Positions 56,483-64,000 of a stretch of DNA of 64,000 bases are shown here, piece after piece. Where the stretch lies: positions 1,860,001 to 1,924,000 of the forward strand of contig NZ_QTKX01000001.1 of assembly GCF_018424685.1 (NCBI RefSeq). Direction: 5' to 3'. The stretch is from Mesobacillus boroniphilus. Lineage in GTDB: Bacteria; Bacillota; Bacilli; Bacillales; Cytobacillaceae. The number at the start of each line of letters is the position of its first letter. The first letter of the stretch is position 1. Position numbers and translations under genes: made by a program. The notes below the pieces were generated by a model, which was not told the DNA's origin, ran no database searches, and saw only the letters and a list, made by a program, of their open reading frames with translations.

Positions 56483-56875
56483 CTAAATCTGGTCTTCACA
56501 CTCGTCCTCAGTTGAGCTAAATGACATCATACCATAAAGCAAACAGAAAACGAAAAAAATTGCTGTCTGCCAGACTCCGAGAGCAAGCAGTAAAAAAAAG
56601 CACCCTAGACAGGCTATTGCTAACATTAAATCCAAAGCCGACCATTCTATTCCTTTTAATATACTTATTACTGCAATAGCACCTCCCCGGATCAAGCCTC
56701 CCATTGAATACATGCCAAATACAAGTGCAATTGTCATTGCAAGGAATTCAAAAGGATTAAAGATGAACTCACCCAGGAACTCATCTGAGTGAAAAGGAAT
56801 GACAACCGTCATCCAATTTACCACAAGGTAACCACAAAACAGCCCAATGACCAGCCTGAAAACTTTCCAAAGCAT
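56483..56875 (-). CDS. Unrecognised small membrane protein
   Basis: 130 residues with four hydrophobic segments (about 5-25, 42-62, 68-80, 85-115) and a short acidic tail (STEDECEDQI). I do not recognise the family. GGGAGG is 7 bases from the ATG. It lies 17 bases upstream of the phosphoesterase gene on the same strand, so the two are probably co-transcribed. Confidence 0.65.
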   Translation of the reverse strand: MLWKVFRLVIGLFCGYLVVNWMTVVIPFHSDEFLGEFIFNPFEFLAMTIALVFGMYSMGGLIRGGAIAVISILKGIEWSALDLMLAIACLGCFFLLLALGVWQTAIFFVFCLLYGMMSFSSTEDECEDQI

Positions 56876-56935
56876 ACAAAAACCTCCCATACACAGTGTA
56901 TGAAAGGCCCTTGTCTTTATTTCCCTATGGAAAAA

Positions 56936-57568
56936 TCAAACATCATGGATATCAAGAATTCGGAATCCTGATTGCTCCAGCTTCTTAATAAACTTATCGA
57001 TATTGTCTTTCTTTTCAATTTTCATGACAATCCTGCGAACTAGTTTGTCTGTCTCGTCAAACGTAACCAATGAGATGATATGCTCATGGAACTGGTGAGC
57101 AATATCAGCCAGCCTTGCGATTCTGCCCTCGGTTTCCACCGAAGTAAACGCAATCCTTACACCCTCCCTATGGACACCGAATGCGCTCTGGAACTGATCG
57201 AGAGCATCAGATCGGGTAACGATTCCCTGGAACTTGCCATTCTCATCAATTACAGCCATTAAAGGTATATCTTTCAGTTTCACTAAAGTATTCTCAAAAA
57301 TCTCAATGCCATGCAGGATTTGATCCTGTAAGCACAAAACATCCTTCGCTAATTTATTTTGGAGGAATTCATCTTTTTGGCCACCTGTATTAAAGTACTC
57401 CTGAAAAATTCCATATCTTGTGACTACACCAGCATACTTGTCACCATCCAATACAGGAACACCATCAATTTCATTTGAATCCAACTTTTCCAATACACTT
57501 TGCAATGTTTCTTCTTGCTGCGCTGTTACACACTTGTACTTCGGTATCATGATACTTTTAACAAACAT
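56936..57568 (-). CDS. CBS-domain protein (CBS pair plus ACT-like tail)
   Basis: 210 residues. Two CBS motifs (about 1-60 and 72-135; SIMIPKYKCV...DGVPVLDGDKYAGVVT and IPLMAVIDENGKFQGIVT) form a Bateman module, probably binding adenosyl compounds. The C-terminal 65 residues look like an ACT-type fold. It is similar in layout to acetoin-utilisation AcuB, but this is not beside acuA or acuC, so I leave it unnamed. AGAGG is 8 bases from the ATG. Divergent from cotJA. Confidence 0.8.
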   Translation of the reverse strand: MFVKSIMIPKYKCVTAQQEETLQSVLEKLDSNEIDGVPVLDGDKYAGVVTRYGIFQEYFNTGGQKDEFLQNKLAKDVLCLQDQILHGIEIFENTLVKLKDIPLMAVIDENGKFQGIVTRSDALDQFQSAFGVHREGVRIAFTSVETEGRIARLADIAHQFHEHIISLVTFDETDKLVRRIVMKIEKKDNIDKFIKKLEQSGFRILDIHDV

Positions 57569-57712
57569 TCCACTCACCTCTAATTTAAAGTACTGCCATA
57601 GGTTATATATTTCTGCATATTTTTAAAAATCCCTGCTTGAGCAGATAAATTTAACATGAATTAAAATTTTCCTCATAAAATGAAATGAAGTTTATGTAGA
57701 GGAGGGCTTAGT

Positions 57713-57943
57713 TTGTCAACATATAGAAGAGTATGGTACCCGTACGCCAGTCCCTTCGACCCTTGTCCGCCTATTAAGGCAAAAACGTATTCCACACCGC
57801 CAAATTTATTCCTGGGCTTCCAACCGCCCAATCTTGAACAATTCACACCAATGCAAGCATTAAGAACCGGGACACTGTGGAAGGTTTTTTATGATCCTTG
57901 GTATTCTCCATACGAAGCTCCAAGGGAGGATGATCACTCATGA
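57713..57943 (+). CDS. cotJA: Spore coat protein CotJA
   Basis: 76 residues, Pro- and Tyr-rich, no signal. SPFDPCPPIKAKTY and the C-terminal FYDPWYSPYE are typical of CotJA. It is part of the inner coat. The start is TTG with GGAGGG at 6 bases. The upstream CATAAAAT at 57674 resembles a sigma-E -10, the factor controlling cotJ in B. subtilis, but I find no matching -35. It overlaps cotJB by 4 bases. Confidence 0.93.
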   Translation: MSTYRRVWYPYASPFDPCPPIKAKTYSTPPNLFLGFQPPNLEQFTPMQALRTGTLWKVFYDPWYSPYEAPREDDHS

Positions 57944-58200
57944 AACAATTGCCAAAGGAATTTTATGCAGCCATGGAAGAACTCCAAGCAGTAGATTTTG
58001 TTCTCGTGGACCTTACTCTTTACTTAGACACCCATCCAGAGGATTACGATGCCATTAACCAGTTTAATCAGTTCGCCAAAGAAAGGCGCCGGCTAAAGAA
58101 AGTCGTTGAAAGCATGTATGGACCTCTCCAGCAATATGGCAACAGTTATTCAGGTTATCCCTGGAACTGGGATGACAGTCCTTGGCCTTGGCAGATTTAA
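57940..58200 (+). CDS. cotJB: Spore coat protein CotJB
   Basis: 86 residues. ELQAVDFVLVDLTLYLDTHPED is the family signature. The ATG overlaps the cotJA stop codon (ATGA), so the two are coupled. It has an unusual Trp-rich end (YPWNWDDSPWPWQI). It acts with CotJA and CotJC in coat assembly. Confidence 0.94.
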   Translation: MKQLPKEFYAAMEELQAVDFVLVDLTLYLDTHPEDYDAINQFNQFAKERRRLKKVVESMYGPLQQYGNSYSGYPWNWDDSPWPWQI

Positions 58201-58226
58201 AATCCAATTAGGAGGGGGTAAGGAAA

Positions 58227-58796
58227 ATGTGGCTTTATGAAAAAAAATTGCAATATCCCGTAAAAGTTAGCACCTGTAACCCCACGCTCGCTAAATTCCT
58301 GGTGGAGCAATATGGCGGAGCTGATGGAGAGCTAGCTGCAGCACTGCGATACTTAAACCAGCGCTATACGATTCCAGATAAGGTAATCGGGTTATTGACT
58401 GACATCGGTACGGAAGAATTCGCCCATTTAGAAATGATTGCCGCTATGATTTACAAATTGACTAAGGATGCCACACCTGAACAAATGAAGCAGGCAGGAC
58501 TTGACGCGCACTATGCGAATCATGATAGTGCCCTTTTCTATCATAATGCCGCTGGTGTACCATGGACTGCATCCTACATCGCTGCTAAAGGTGACCCGAT
58601 AGCAGATTTATATGAAGATATCGCAGCCGAAGAAAAGGCTAGGGCGACATATCAGTGGATTATCAATATGAGTGATGACCCTGATTTGAATGATAGCTTA
58701 AGATTTTTACGGGAACGGGAAATTATCCATTCACAGCGCTTCCGCGAGGCAGTGGAAATCATCAAGGATGATCAAGGTAAAAAGAAGATTTTCTAA
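58227..58796 (+). CDS. cotJC: Spore coat protein CotJC, manganese catalase-like
   Basis: 189 residues, ferritin-like four-helix bundle. Di-manganese ligands are recognisable as the Glu in GADGELAAALRYL, E-x2-H in EEFAHLEMI, and the later AEEKARATYQW and REIIHSQRF. AGGAGGGGG precedes the ATG. Its stop codon is the point where a mosaic repeat copy begins (TAA then TAAGAAATGCGC). Last gene of cotJABC. Confidence 0.95.
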   Translation: MWLYEKKLQYPVKVSTCNPTLAKFLVEQYGGADGELAAALRYLNQRYTIPDKVIGLLTDIGTEEFAHLEMIAAMIYKLTKDATPEQMKQAGLDAHYANHDSALFYHNAAGVPWTASYIAAKGDPIADLYEDIAAEEKARATYQWIINMSDDPDLNDSLRFLREREIIHSQRFREAVEIIKDDQGKKKIF

Positions 58797-59090
58797 TAAG
58801 AAATGCGCTAGCACCTTGGTCAGCCCCGACAAGCATTGCACGCCTAAAAACGCACGTCCTCCCAAAAGCTACCGCTTTCGGTCGTGCGATGAATCGCTTC
58901 GAAGCCTTTCTTGTCCTGTGGCTGGCGGGTCTAGCACATCGTGTGCCTCAGAGAGCCGACCAGTAAAGTCGCTCTTTGACTTCATTAGCAGGACCGAAGC
59001 GTCTCGAGGAGTTAGGAGCCGCAACTAGACAAGCGTCTCGATGGGCTTGGCGCTGGAGCTAGACACTTCTCGAAGTAGAAGATTATACTT
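58797..59090 (+). repeat. Long copy of the mosaic palindromic repeat downstream of cotJC
   Basis: Read on the minus strand it carries the same head (AGAAAGTATAAT..TACTTCGAGA) and tail (GCTTGTCGGGGCTGACCAAG) as the copies at 28258 and 32339. It also has the CGGTCCTGCTAATGAAGTC hairpin module, plus about 100 bases of extra sequence. The tail abuts the cotJC stop codon, as it does at ndk. No gene lies in 58797-59106. Confidence 0.8.
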
Positions 59091-59106
59091 TCTTATCTTT
59101 TAAAGG

Positions 59107-59131
59107 AAGAAGCATCCGCTTTGGATGCTTC
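59107..59131. terminator. Hairpin over the ypbF stop codon
   Basis: GAAGCATCC/GGATGCTTC 9-bp stem with 5-base loop overlapping the ypbF stop codon. T-tracts are weak on both strands, so the strand of action is not certain. Confidence 0.6.
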
Positions 59132-59589
59132 TATTTATTTTCATGAAACAGATTGATATCAAACTTTTTCTTCATCATCTCAAACACAATATGGCGGTTC
59201 TTCCATTCCTCTTCTTTTTTCCATAAATCCTTACTTCGGTCTACTATTTCACAACGAAGCGCCTGGTATTCTTTCTCTGCCTTTTCACGCTTCTCCTTAA
59301 ACAGGATCATCAACCCATAGGTCCCTACCGTCAATATAAGGAAATATAAATTCGCAGAATTTTGGACATACACTGAAAAAATCTCAGCGAAAGAATAAGA
59401 ATACGGTTTCAACACCGTTATATAGAGATAGTAGAAATAGATGGAGATTAACCCGATCGTCACCCATACTGATAAAAGATGCCGCGATTTAAACCGGTCA
59501 AACTTTTTCTTTCGATCAATCAAATTCTGCAACATCCTTTTAGTTGCAGGATCCGTACGGTCATCCAGATTCACGATTTCCTGTTCCAT
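59131..59589 (-). CDS. ypbF: Membrane protein YpbF (DUF2663)
   Basis: 152 residues. A charged N-terminus (DDRTDPATKRMLQNLIDRKKK), two transmembrane helices (about 42-62 and 80-102) and a basic coiled C-terminus. Function unknown; matches YpbF by length and locus. GGGGAGGG precedes the ATG. It is separated from ypbE by about 360 bases holding short repeats. Confidence 0.85.
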   Translation of the reverse strand: MEQEIVNLDDRTDPATKRMLQNLIDRKKKFDRFKSRHLLSVWVTIGLISIYFYYLYITVLKPYSYSFAEIFSVYVQNSANLYFLILTVGTYGLMILFKEKREKAEKEYQALRCEIVDRSKDLWKKEEEWKNRHIVFEMMKKKFDINLFHENK

Positions 59590-59613
59590 GACAAGCCCTC
59601 CCCTTTTTATATG

Positions 59614-59737
59614 GCTCTTTTCTCAAACTTTGTTGCTATTGACTACAAAATAGGAGTGAATGAACTATTTTTCTTCTCAAAGCAGCCCCTTTTTATGAGA
59701 AAAGAGCATGCAAACTTAATACCGAACTACAAAATAG
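59614..59737. repeat. Inverted and direct repeats upstream of ypbF
   Basis: GCTCTTTTCTCA (59614-59625) is perfectly inverted at 59696-59707. ACTACAAAATAG occurs directly at 59642-59653 and 59726-59737, 84 bases apart. A TATAAT on the minus strand lies close by (about 59745). The rest of 59590-59952 shows no gene. Confidence 0.65.
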
Positions 59738-59952
59738 CATTATATTGCGTTAAAATCGGCATTAGGATTTTAAATCTTTACGAAAACAGCCTTTTATAAT
59801 TTTTATGAACTTGTCCATGGAGTTATGATATTCCCATCCAAAAAAGAATCAAGCCCAACTCCACACTATACTCTCTCCAGCAAAAACCGAAGCGCAAGCG
59901 CATCGTTTAGCTTTGACAAAGATGCACGTCCCTTTATAGATTCCAATCAATC

Positions 59953-59981
59953 AAAAAAAGCCTGGAGTTTTCACTCCGGCT
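59953..59981 (-). terminator. Terminator of the ypbB-recS-ypbD-ypbE operon
   Basis: AGCCTGGAG/CTCCGGCT stem (one bulged T) with 6-base loop and seven T residues on the minus strand, overlapping the ypbE stop codon. Confidence 0.8.
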
Positions 59982-60702
59982 AATTTTTGATAGGTATCTT
60001 CAATACTTGTCCTGCCTGGATCTCATTCCCCTGGATGTTGTTTGCTTTTTTGATGATTGGGATTCCTTCCTGGGATTTATAATAATTCATCGATACTCTG
60101 AACAATGTTTCATTCGGTTTCACTGTATGGTAAATGATCTTTTCACTGCTTCCGGGCACCTCTTCTCCTGTGGCTGTGGTGCCCTCTGTGGCTGATGGCT
60201 CATTTTCGGGCTCTGAGGAAGCTGGATCCGTTATTTTACTGCCTTCTTTATCTTCACCGACACCAGGAGTTTCGGTAGTGTTTTTGTCCCCGCTGCTTGA
60301 TGGAGCAGGACCAGCTGCCACAACATCGATTTCATCCGGATCAGCAACTTCTTCATGAGATGGTGTCTCTTCTTCTTCCTGGTCTACAACTTTTCCATCT
60401 TCCTGACTTTCAACATTGATCAATTCCACTCCGGCACGTTCCAGCGACTTATTCAAAGGAGTATTTGCGCCATCAAGATAAGAGATGATGCTAAAAAAAG
60501 AAATTGGCAGCAAGATAAAAAACAGGGCCATCAGCCTGATGACCGGGTATTTTACTTTAACTTTCGTTTTTTTCTGTTTTTGCCTGTGCATCTCACTTCT
60601 CGGTGGAAGGGATTCCTTTTTTTCAACAGTATTCTCAGATTTGCGCTCCACTCTTTTTCTCAGCCGCTCCGCCTGGTCCCTGATAGGTTTTTCCTTATTC
60701 AC
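59980..60702 (-). CDS. ypbE: LysM-domain membrane-anchored protein YpbE
   Basis: 240 residues. A basic cytoplasmic N-terminus (to about 48), one transmembrane helix (about 52-75), a long acidic Ser/Glu/Thr-rich linker (about 90-185), and a C-terminal LysM domain (HTVKPNETLFRVSMNYYKSQEG) that should bind peptidoglycan. GTG start at 60702 overlaps the ypbD stop, with GGGGG at 8 bases. Function unknown; consistent with B. subtilis YpbE. Confidence 0.86.
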   Translation of the reverse strand: MNKEKPIRDQAERLRKRVERKSENTVEKKESLPPRSEMHRQKQKKTKVKVKYPVIRLMALFFILLPISFFSIISYLDGANTPLNKSLERAGVELINVESQEDGKVVDQEEEETPSHEEVADPDEIDVVAAGPAPSSSGDKNTTETPGVGEDKEGSKITDPASSEPENEPSATEGTTATGEEVPGSSEKIIYHTVKPNETLFRVSMNYYKSQEGIPIIKKANNIQGNEIQAGQVLKIPIKN

Positions 60703-61297
60703 TGTCTGTACCCCCAATTGTTGCTTGAGTCCTCAATTTAATGATCAAACCTAAGATAAAATCAATGAAAAAGTGCATCACAATTGTAACAACAAGATTA
60801 TTTGTCACCATATAAATATAGCCAATTAAGAAACTCAATAAAATAATATTAGTAAACAAAAACCAATTGAACAGATATCGATAATGAACGACTGCGAAAA
60901 TGATGCTCGATATGATTAATCCTGTGTTTGTCTGAATGACTCCCCTAAAAAGGATTTCCTCGCTGATTGCAACCATAGCCGCAATCAGCATGATTTGGAT
61001 TACACTTCTATTTTTAAAGATCCTTTCATTCAATCCGCCATCGTCATAATAGGACTTCGGCAGATATTTCATAAGTATGAAGTCCAAAGCCACGACAGCT
61101 GCCCCAGCAAGGAGTCCTACCGACAAAATATTCCAATCGCCCCAAATAAATAATTCTTTGAATTCATTCAGGCTATCAAACAATATCATACCTAATATAG
61201 TCGAAATCGTTAATAGTAAAATTTGCGTAGCAACCAAGTGGAAAAGCAGTTCTTTTTCAGTAAGTCCTGCCACTGTTTCCTTATATCGATCTTTCAT
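60695..61297 (-). CDS. ypbD: CPBP-family intramembrane metalloprotease YpbD
   Basis: 200 residues, about six transmembrane helices. The abortive-infection/CPBP motifs EEILFRG (near residue 113), FAVVHY and the C-terminal HFFIDF are present, so it belongs to the CAAX-protease/bacteriocin-processing family. Substrate unknown. Its ATG overlaps the recS stop as TAATG, and its end overlaps ypbE. Confidence 0.87.
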   Translation of the reverse strand: MKDRYKETVAGLTEKELLFHLVATQILLLTISTILGMILFDSLNEFKELFIWGDWNILSVGLLAGAAVVALDFILMKYLPKSYYDDGGLNERIFKNRSVIQIMLIAAMVAISEEILFRGVIQTNTGLIISSIIFAVVHYRYLFNWFLFTNIILLSFLIGYIYMVTNNLVVTIVMHFFIDFILGLIIKLRTQATIGGTDSE

Positions 61298-62796
61298 TAT
61301 ATCCGCTCTCTCATCAATAGAATTGAAGCCAATTCCTGCTTCCAGTCCATCGCTGCTTCCGATTGTTTACTGGATGGTTCGGCTTCTTTATAATGATCCA
61401 CATCTATACCACAGTTGCTGCAGCAATTCCGGGGCCGTTCCTGCAATTCTTCTCCAAACAATTCCAAAATAACAGCCCTTTTGCATTCCTTTGTATGAAC
61501 CCATTCAAGCATCTTCTTAATCTTCGCATTTTTTACCATCAAGCGGTTTTCAATCAATTGGATGAGTCTCTGTTTATCTTTTTTATAATCCAAAGTTTCA
61601 ACATTAGACAGGTAATCTTCGACAATCCGCCATTGTATCTCGGTGAAGCCGCATATCATTGATAGCTCTTCGGCACGCTCGGCAAGGTTTTGATAATGAA
61701 TATGGTTATCGTTTAAAAACGCAAAAAGCCTTTCAATCTGATATTGATCAGGTAGCTCACCTTCAGCAAGCTGGTACGCCAGCTGTTCGTCTCCCGGAGT
61801 ATAGATCAGGATGGCAATCGAATCGCGGCCATCCCTTGCTGCCCTCCCTATTTCCTGAAGGTAGGATTCAATTTGCATCGGCATGTGGAAATGAATCACA
61901 TATCGGACATTTTCTTTATTAATCCCCATTCCGAAGGCGCTGGTAGCACAGACGACGTCAAGCTGGCTATTGATGAATTGCTGCTGGATAAGGACCCGGC
62001 TTTCCGAATCCAATCCCCCATGATAAGCCATGGCATTCTTGATTCCTCTTTCTCTCATATGAGACGCAGTTTGCTCAGCGACTTTTTTGCTAGAAAAATA
62101 AATAATCCCGGGGCCTTTCAAATATTTCACCAGCTCGACTGTCCGGTCCAGCTTATCCTGAAAGGTAGATGCAAACTCTAAAGCAAGTGAAATAACCGGG
62201 CGGTCCACAGAATAGACAACCTCATTCCAATCTCCTAAATGGAGCTTTTCTGCGATATCCCTTCTGACCTCATGCGAAGCCGTGGCTGTTAGTGCGAGCG
62301 TCAAAGGTCGTCCAAGCTTCTCCCTGAATTCTCCTAGCTTGAGGTAGTCCGGCCTAAAATCATATCCCCATTGAGATATACAGTGGGCTTCATCCACAAC
62401 GAACAGGGAAACAGACAATTTTCTAATCCGGTTCAATACAGACTCAATCCCCAGCATTTCTGGAGATATGAAGATAAACCGAAACCATTCGAGTTCTTCC
62501 AGGGCTTTTGCTTTTTGCTGTGGTGACAAAAAGGAATTCAAAGCAATCACTCTCTTTTCACCCATTGCCATCATTTGCTCAACCTGATCCTGCATTAATG
62601 ACAACAGTGGTGAAACAATCAAGACTGGCCCGTCCAACAGATAGCCTGGAAGTTGGTAGCACAGGGACTTTCCCGTTCCAGTTGGCAGCATTGAGATCGT
62701 ATGCTTTCTTCCTAAAACAGATTCGATCGTTTCTTGCTGCCCTGGACGGAAATCCTCGAATTTAAAATACTTTTTTAAATATCTTTTTAACTCCAT
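61297..62796 (-). CDS. recS: RecQ-family DNA helicase RecS
   Basis: 499 residues, shorter than RecQ and lacking an HRDC domain. Walker A LPTGTGKS is at 37-44, with DEAHCISQWGYDF (RecQ-specific after DEAH), TATASHEVRRDI and QEIGRAARDGRDS. The zinc-binding segment near the end keeps CKRA...CCSNCG. It unwinds 3'-5' and supports recombinational repair with RecJ in B. subtilis. Its start overlaps ypbB by 10 bases. Confidence 0.95.
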   Translation of the reverse strand: MELKRYLKKYFKFEDFRPGQQETIESVLGRKHTISMLPTGTGKSLCYQLPGYLLDGPVLIVSPLLSLMQDQVEQMMAMGEKRVIALNSFLSPQQKAKALEELEWFRFIFISPEMLGIESVLNRIRKLSVSLFVVDEAHCISQWGYDFRPDYLKLGEFREKLGRPLTLALTATASHEVRRDIAEKLHLGDWNEVVYSVDRPVISLALEFASTFQDKLDRTVELVKYLKGPGIIYFSSKKVAEQTASHMRERGIKNAMAYHGGLDSESRVLIQQQFINSQLDVVCATSAFGMGINKENVRYVIHFHMPMQIESYLQEIGRAARDGRDSIAILIYTPGDEQLAYQLAEGELPDQYQIERLFAFLNDNHIHYQNLAERAEELSMICGFTEIQWRIVEDYLSNVETLDYKKDKQRLIQLIENRLMVKNAKIKKMLEWVHTKECKRAVILELFGEELQERPRNCCSNCGIDVDHYKEAEPSSKQSEAAMDWKQELASILLMRERI

Positions 62797-63848
62797 TCCA
62801 TATCACCATATTTAGCCAGAACAAGCCTGATTTCAAAATAGGAGGCATCAGTCACTTGTTCCTTGATTTGCTTTAACTTTTTTGCAGAATTTCGCTGTGC
62901 AGCCTGAAGGATTCTTTCCTTTTTGTTTTGAAGGATATAGCCGTCTATATTGAATTCCTTGATGGAAAGAGCAATTTCCACAACATGATCTTCAATAGTG
63001 CTTTGTTTTAGGTTACGGGCAGCGGAAATTTCTTCCAAGTTATAACCTTTCTGCATTAATTTATATGTCTTGTCCGTTGATATTGTCAACGGTACGTTTC
63101 GCTCTGCCTTTTTGATCAATCCATTCAGTAGTGGGTAGGCCTGCTCATTCTCCAGGACCCTGTCAAACATTGCATGCAAGCAATTTAAGAATTCGAAATG
63201 ATAACGCGCCGGTTCCAGCCCGGTGAACTCAGCAGCCTGCATAGTCGTCAATCCAATTTTCTTAAAACCTGTCAACCTTAAAACAACCAATTCAGGTCTC
63301 GTTTTTTCATTATTAAGTGCAGATATAAGCTCACCATAAAGCCTTTCTGCCAGCTTATATCGATCTTCATTTTGTTGCTTGATGTATTGTTTAACCCAAA
63401 TAAGGGTTTCTCGCTTATTCCTTACTGGTATAAAGGACCTTTCATGGTTGATTAAATTTGAACTCACCTGGATAAGCAGTGTCAACCTTTCCCAAAAGTA
63501 ATCCGTTACCTGATGATATTTCCAGCCATTCAGATATTCAGGAAAACTATATTCAGATAACCCCAGGTTCAGGGTTTCTTCGCCCTTTTCCGTTAATATT
63601 ACCTTTTTTTCTGCTATTTCCTCTACCAGCTCCCTGTGCTGGAGCCTGTTAATCATTTTTTCGAGTCCATCCCGGGTAACTGAGGGGTATGTATGAAAAT
63701 ATGGGGTGATTTTATATAAGTGCGCGTCCTGAATCGTCTGCGAAGAACGCTTGCCCTGAAAAAGATGAAATAACGAATAAATGGTTCTTTCGCCATTGAT
63801 TCTCTTCAATATAGACAATACGACTGTCTCTAAATATTTTATCCCCAT
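62787..63848 (-). CDS. ypbB: Helix-turn-helix protein YpbB
   Basis: 353 residues, mostly helical. The C-terminal region has a helix-turn-helix (about 270-300: LMQKGYNLEEISAARNLKQSTIEDHVV) of the type found at the end of some RecQ-linked proteins. Always beside recS in Bacillus and probably works with it. The ATG at 63848 has AAGGGTGAT; a longer start is rejected. First gene of the operon. Confidence 0.86.
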   Translation of the reverse strand: MGIKYLETVVLSILKRINGERTIYSLFHLFQGKRSSQTIQDAHLYKITPYFHTYPSVTRDGLEKMINRLQHRELVEEIAEKKVILTEKGEETLNLGLSEYSFPEYLNGWKYHQVTDYFWERLTLLIQVSSNLINHERSFIPVRNKRETLIWVKQYIKQQNEDRYKLAERLYGELISALNNEKTRPELVVLRLTGFKKIGLTTMQAAEFTGLEPARYHFEFLNCLHAMFDRVLENEQAYPLLNGLIKKAERNVPLTISTDKTYKLMQKGYNLEEISAARNLKQSTIEDHVVEIALSIKEFNIDGYILQNKKERILQAAQRNSAKKLKQIKEQVTDASYFEIRLVLAKYGDMEWS

Positions 63849-64000
63849 CAAATCACCCTTGAATGAAAAATTAAGCAAAGGGCACTATAATATTCGGCGC
63901 CCACTATAGCAGAAAAATAATACAACATTATTTTAACATGAAAATATCTAGTAAAATGTTTTATTTTCAACGAAAAAACCATTCAATGCCTTGTGTGATA
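63849..64000. other. Upstream region of ypbB, right edge of window
   Basis: No gene visible. CACTATA occurs twice (63892 and 63903) around a GGCGCC palindrome. Further out are TTTTAACATG and TAAAAT motifs that might belong to a divergent promoter. In B. subtilis the ferredoxin gene follows, but none is visible here. Confidence 0.4.

Noticed and set aside
57615..57640. Sigma-E -35-like GCATATT upstream of cotJA
   Set aside because: No -10 at 14-15 bases; the better -10 (CATAAAAT at 57674) has no matching -35.

Overview
The window is a chromosomal segment of a spore-forming, low-to-moderate GC Firmicute of the family Bacillaceae. It carries spoIVA, sleB/ypeB, cotJABC, bacillithiol genes, TRAP (mtrB) and a menaquinol:cytochrome c reductase. 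Gene order follows the Bacillus subtilis dinG-panDCB-birA ... qcr ... aro ... gerC ... hbs-spoIVA ... der ... cmk ... ypeB-sleB ... gudB ... recS block with a few insertions and losses. I cannot name the species from sequence alone. Almost all genes lie on the minus strand; the plus-strand exceptions are ypjC, a YpzI-like mini-gene, an asparaginase and cotJABC.

Layout. 1-5346: partial dinG, then pantothenate genes panB-panC-panD behind their own promoter and a structured leader with an intrinsic terminator. 5347-10999: one tightly overlapping operon ypjD-dapB-mgsA-bshB1-bshA-cca-birA with a clear sigma-A-type promoter at its head. 11127-14353: ypjC, a YugP-type metalloprotease, ypjB and ypjA. 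14521-16678: the qcrABC bc complex. 16730-20520: ypiF, ypiB, ypiA and an unrecognised amidohydrolase-like protein. 20788-27086: aromatic amino acid supraoperon aroC(aroF)-aroB-aroH-hisC-tyrA-aroA, without the trp operon that B. subtilis has between aroH and hisC. 27315-33840: cheR, ndk, hepS-menG-hepT, mtrB, folE, hbs. 34355-41607: spoIVA, yphF, yphE, gpsA, der, and a translationally coupled yphA-seaA(YIEGIA)-cap set. 41823-46832: YpzI-like gene, fni, rpsA homologue, plsC, cmk, ypfB, motI/ypfA. 47105-54635: ypeB-sleB, prsW, asparaginase, ypdA, gudB, mecB. 54701-58796: a B12-photoreceptor-like MerR regulator, a phosphoesterase, a membrane protein, a CBS protein and cotJABC. 59131-63848: ypbF, ypbE, ypbD, recS and ypbB.

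How parts work together. bshA and bshB1 make the bacillithiol backbone and ypdA (43 kb away) is the candidate bacillithiol disulfide reductase. hepS/hepT make the heptaprenyl tail and menG methylates demethylmenaquinone, giving the quinol that feeds QcrABC; fni makes the C5 isoprenoid units. spoIVA, seaA, sleB/ypeB, cotJ, ypjB and prsW are sporulation, germination or stress functions. Most of the window is ordinary Bacillus core genome.

The points most worth a second look are the panB leader RNA, a mosaic palindromic repeat family (three loci, two starting exactly at stop codons), a 52-bp repeat array, the CarH-like regulator whose residue after the conserved Trp is Glu rather than His, a metal-ligand-less amidohydrolase-like protein, and a coding-like remnant between menG and hepT. 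I found no prophage, insertion sequence, CRISPR array, tRNA or rRNA.
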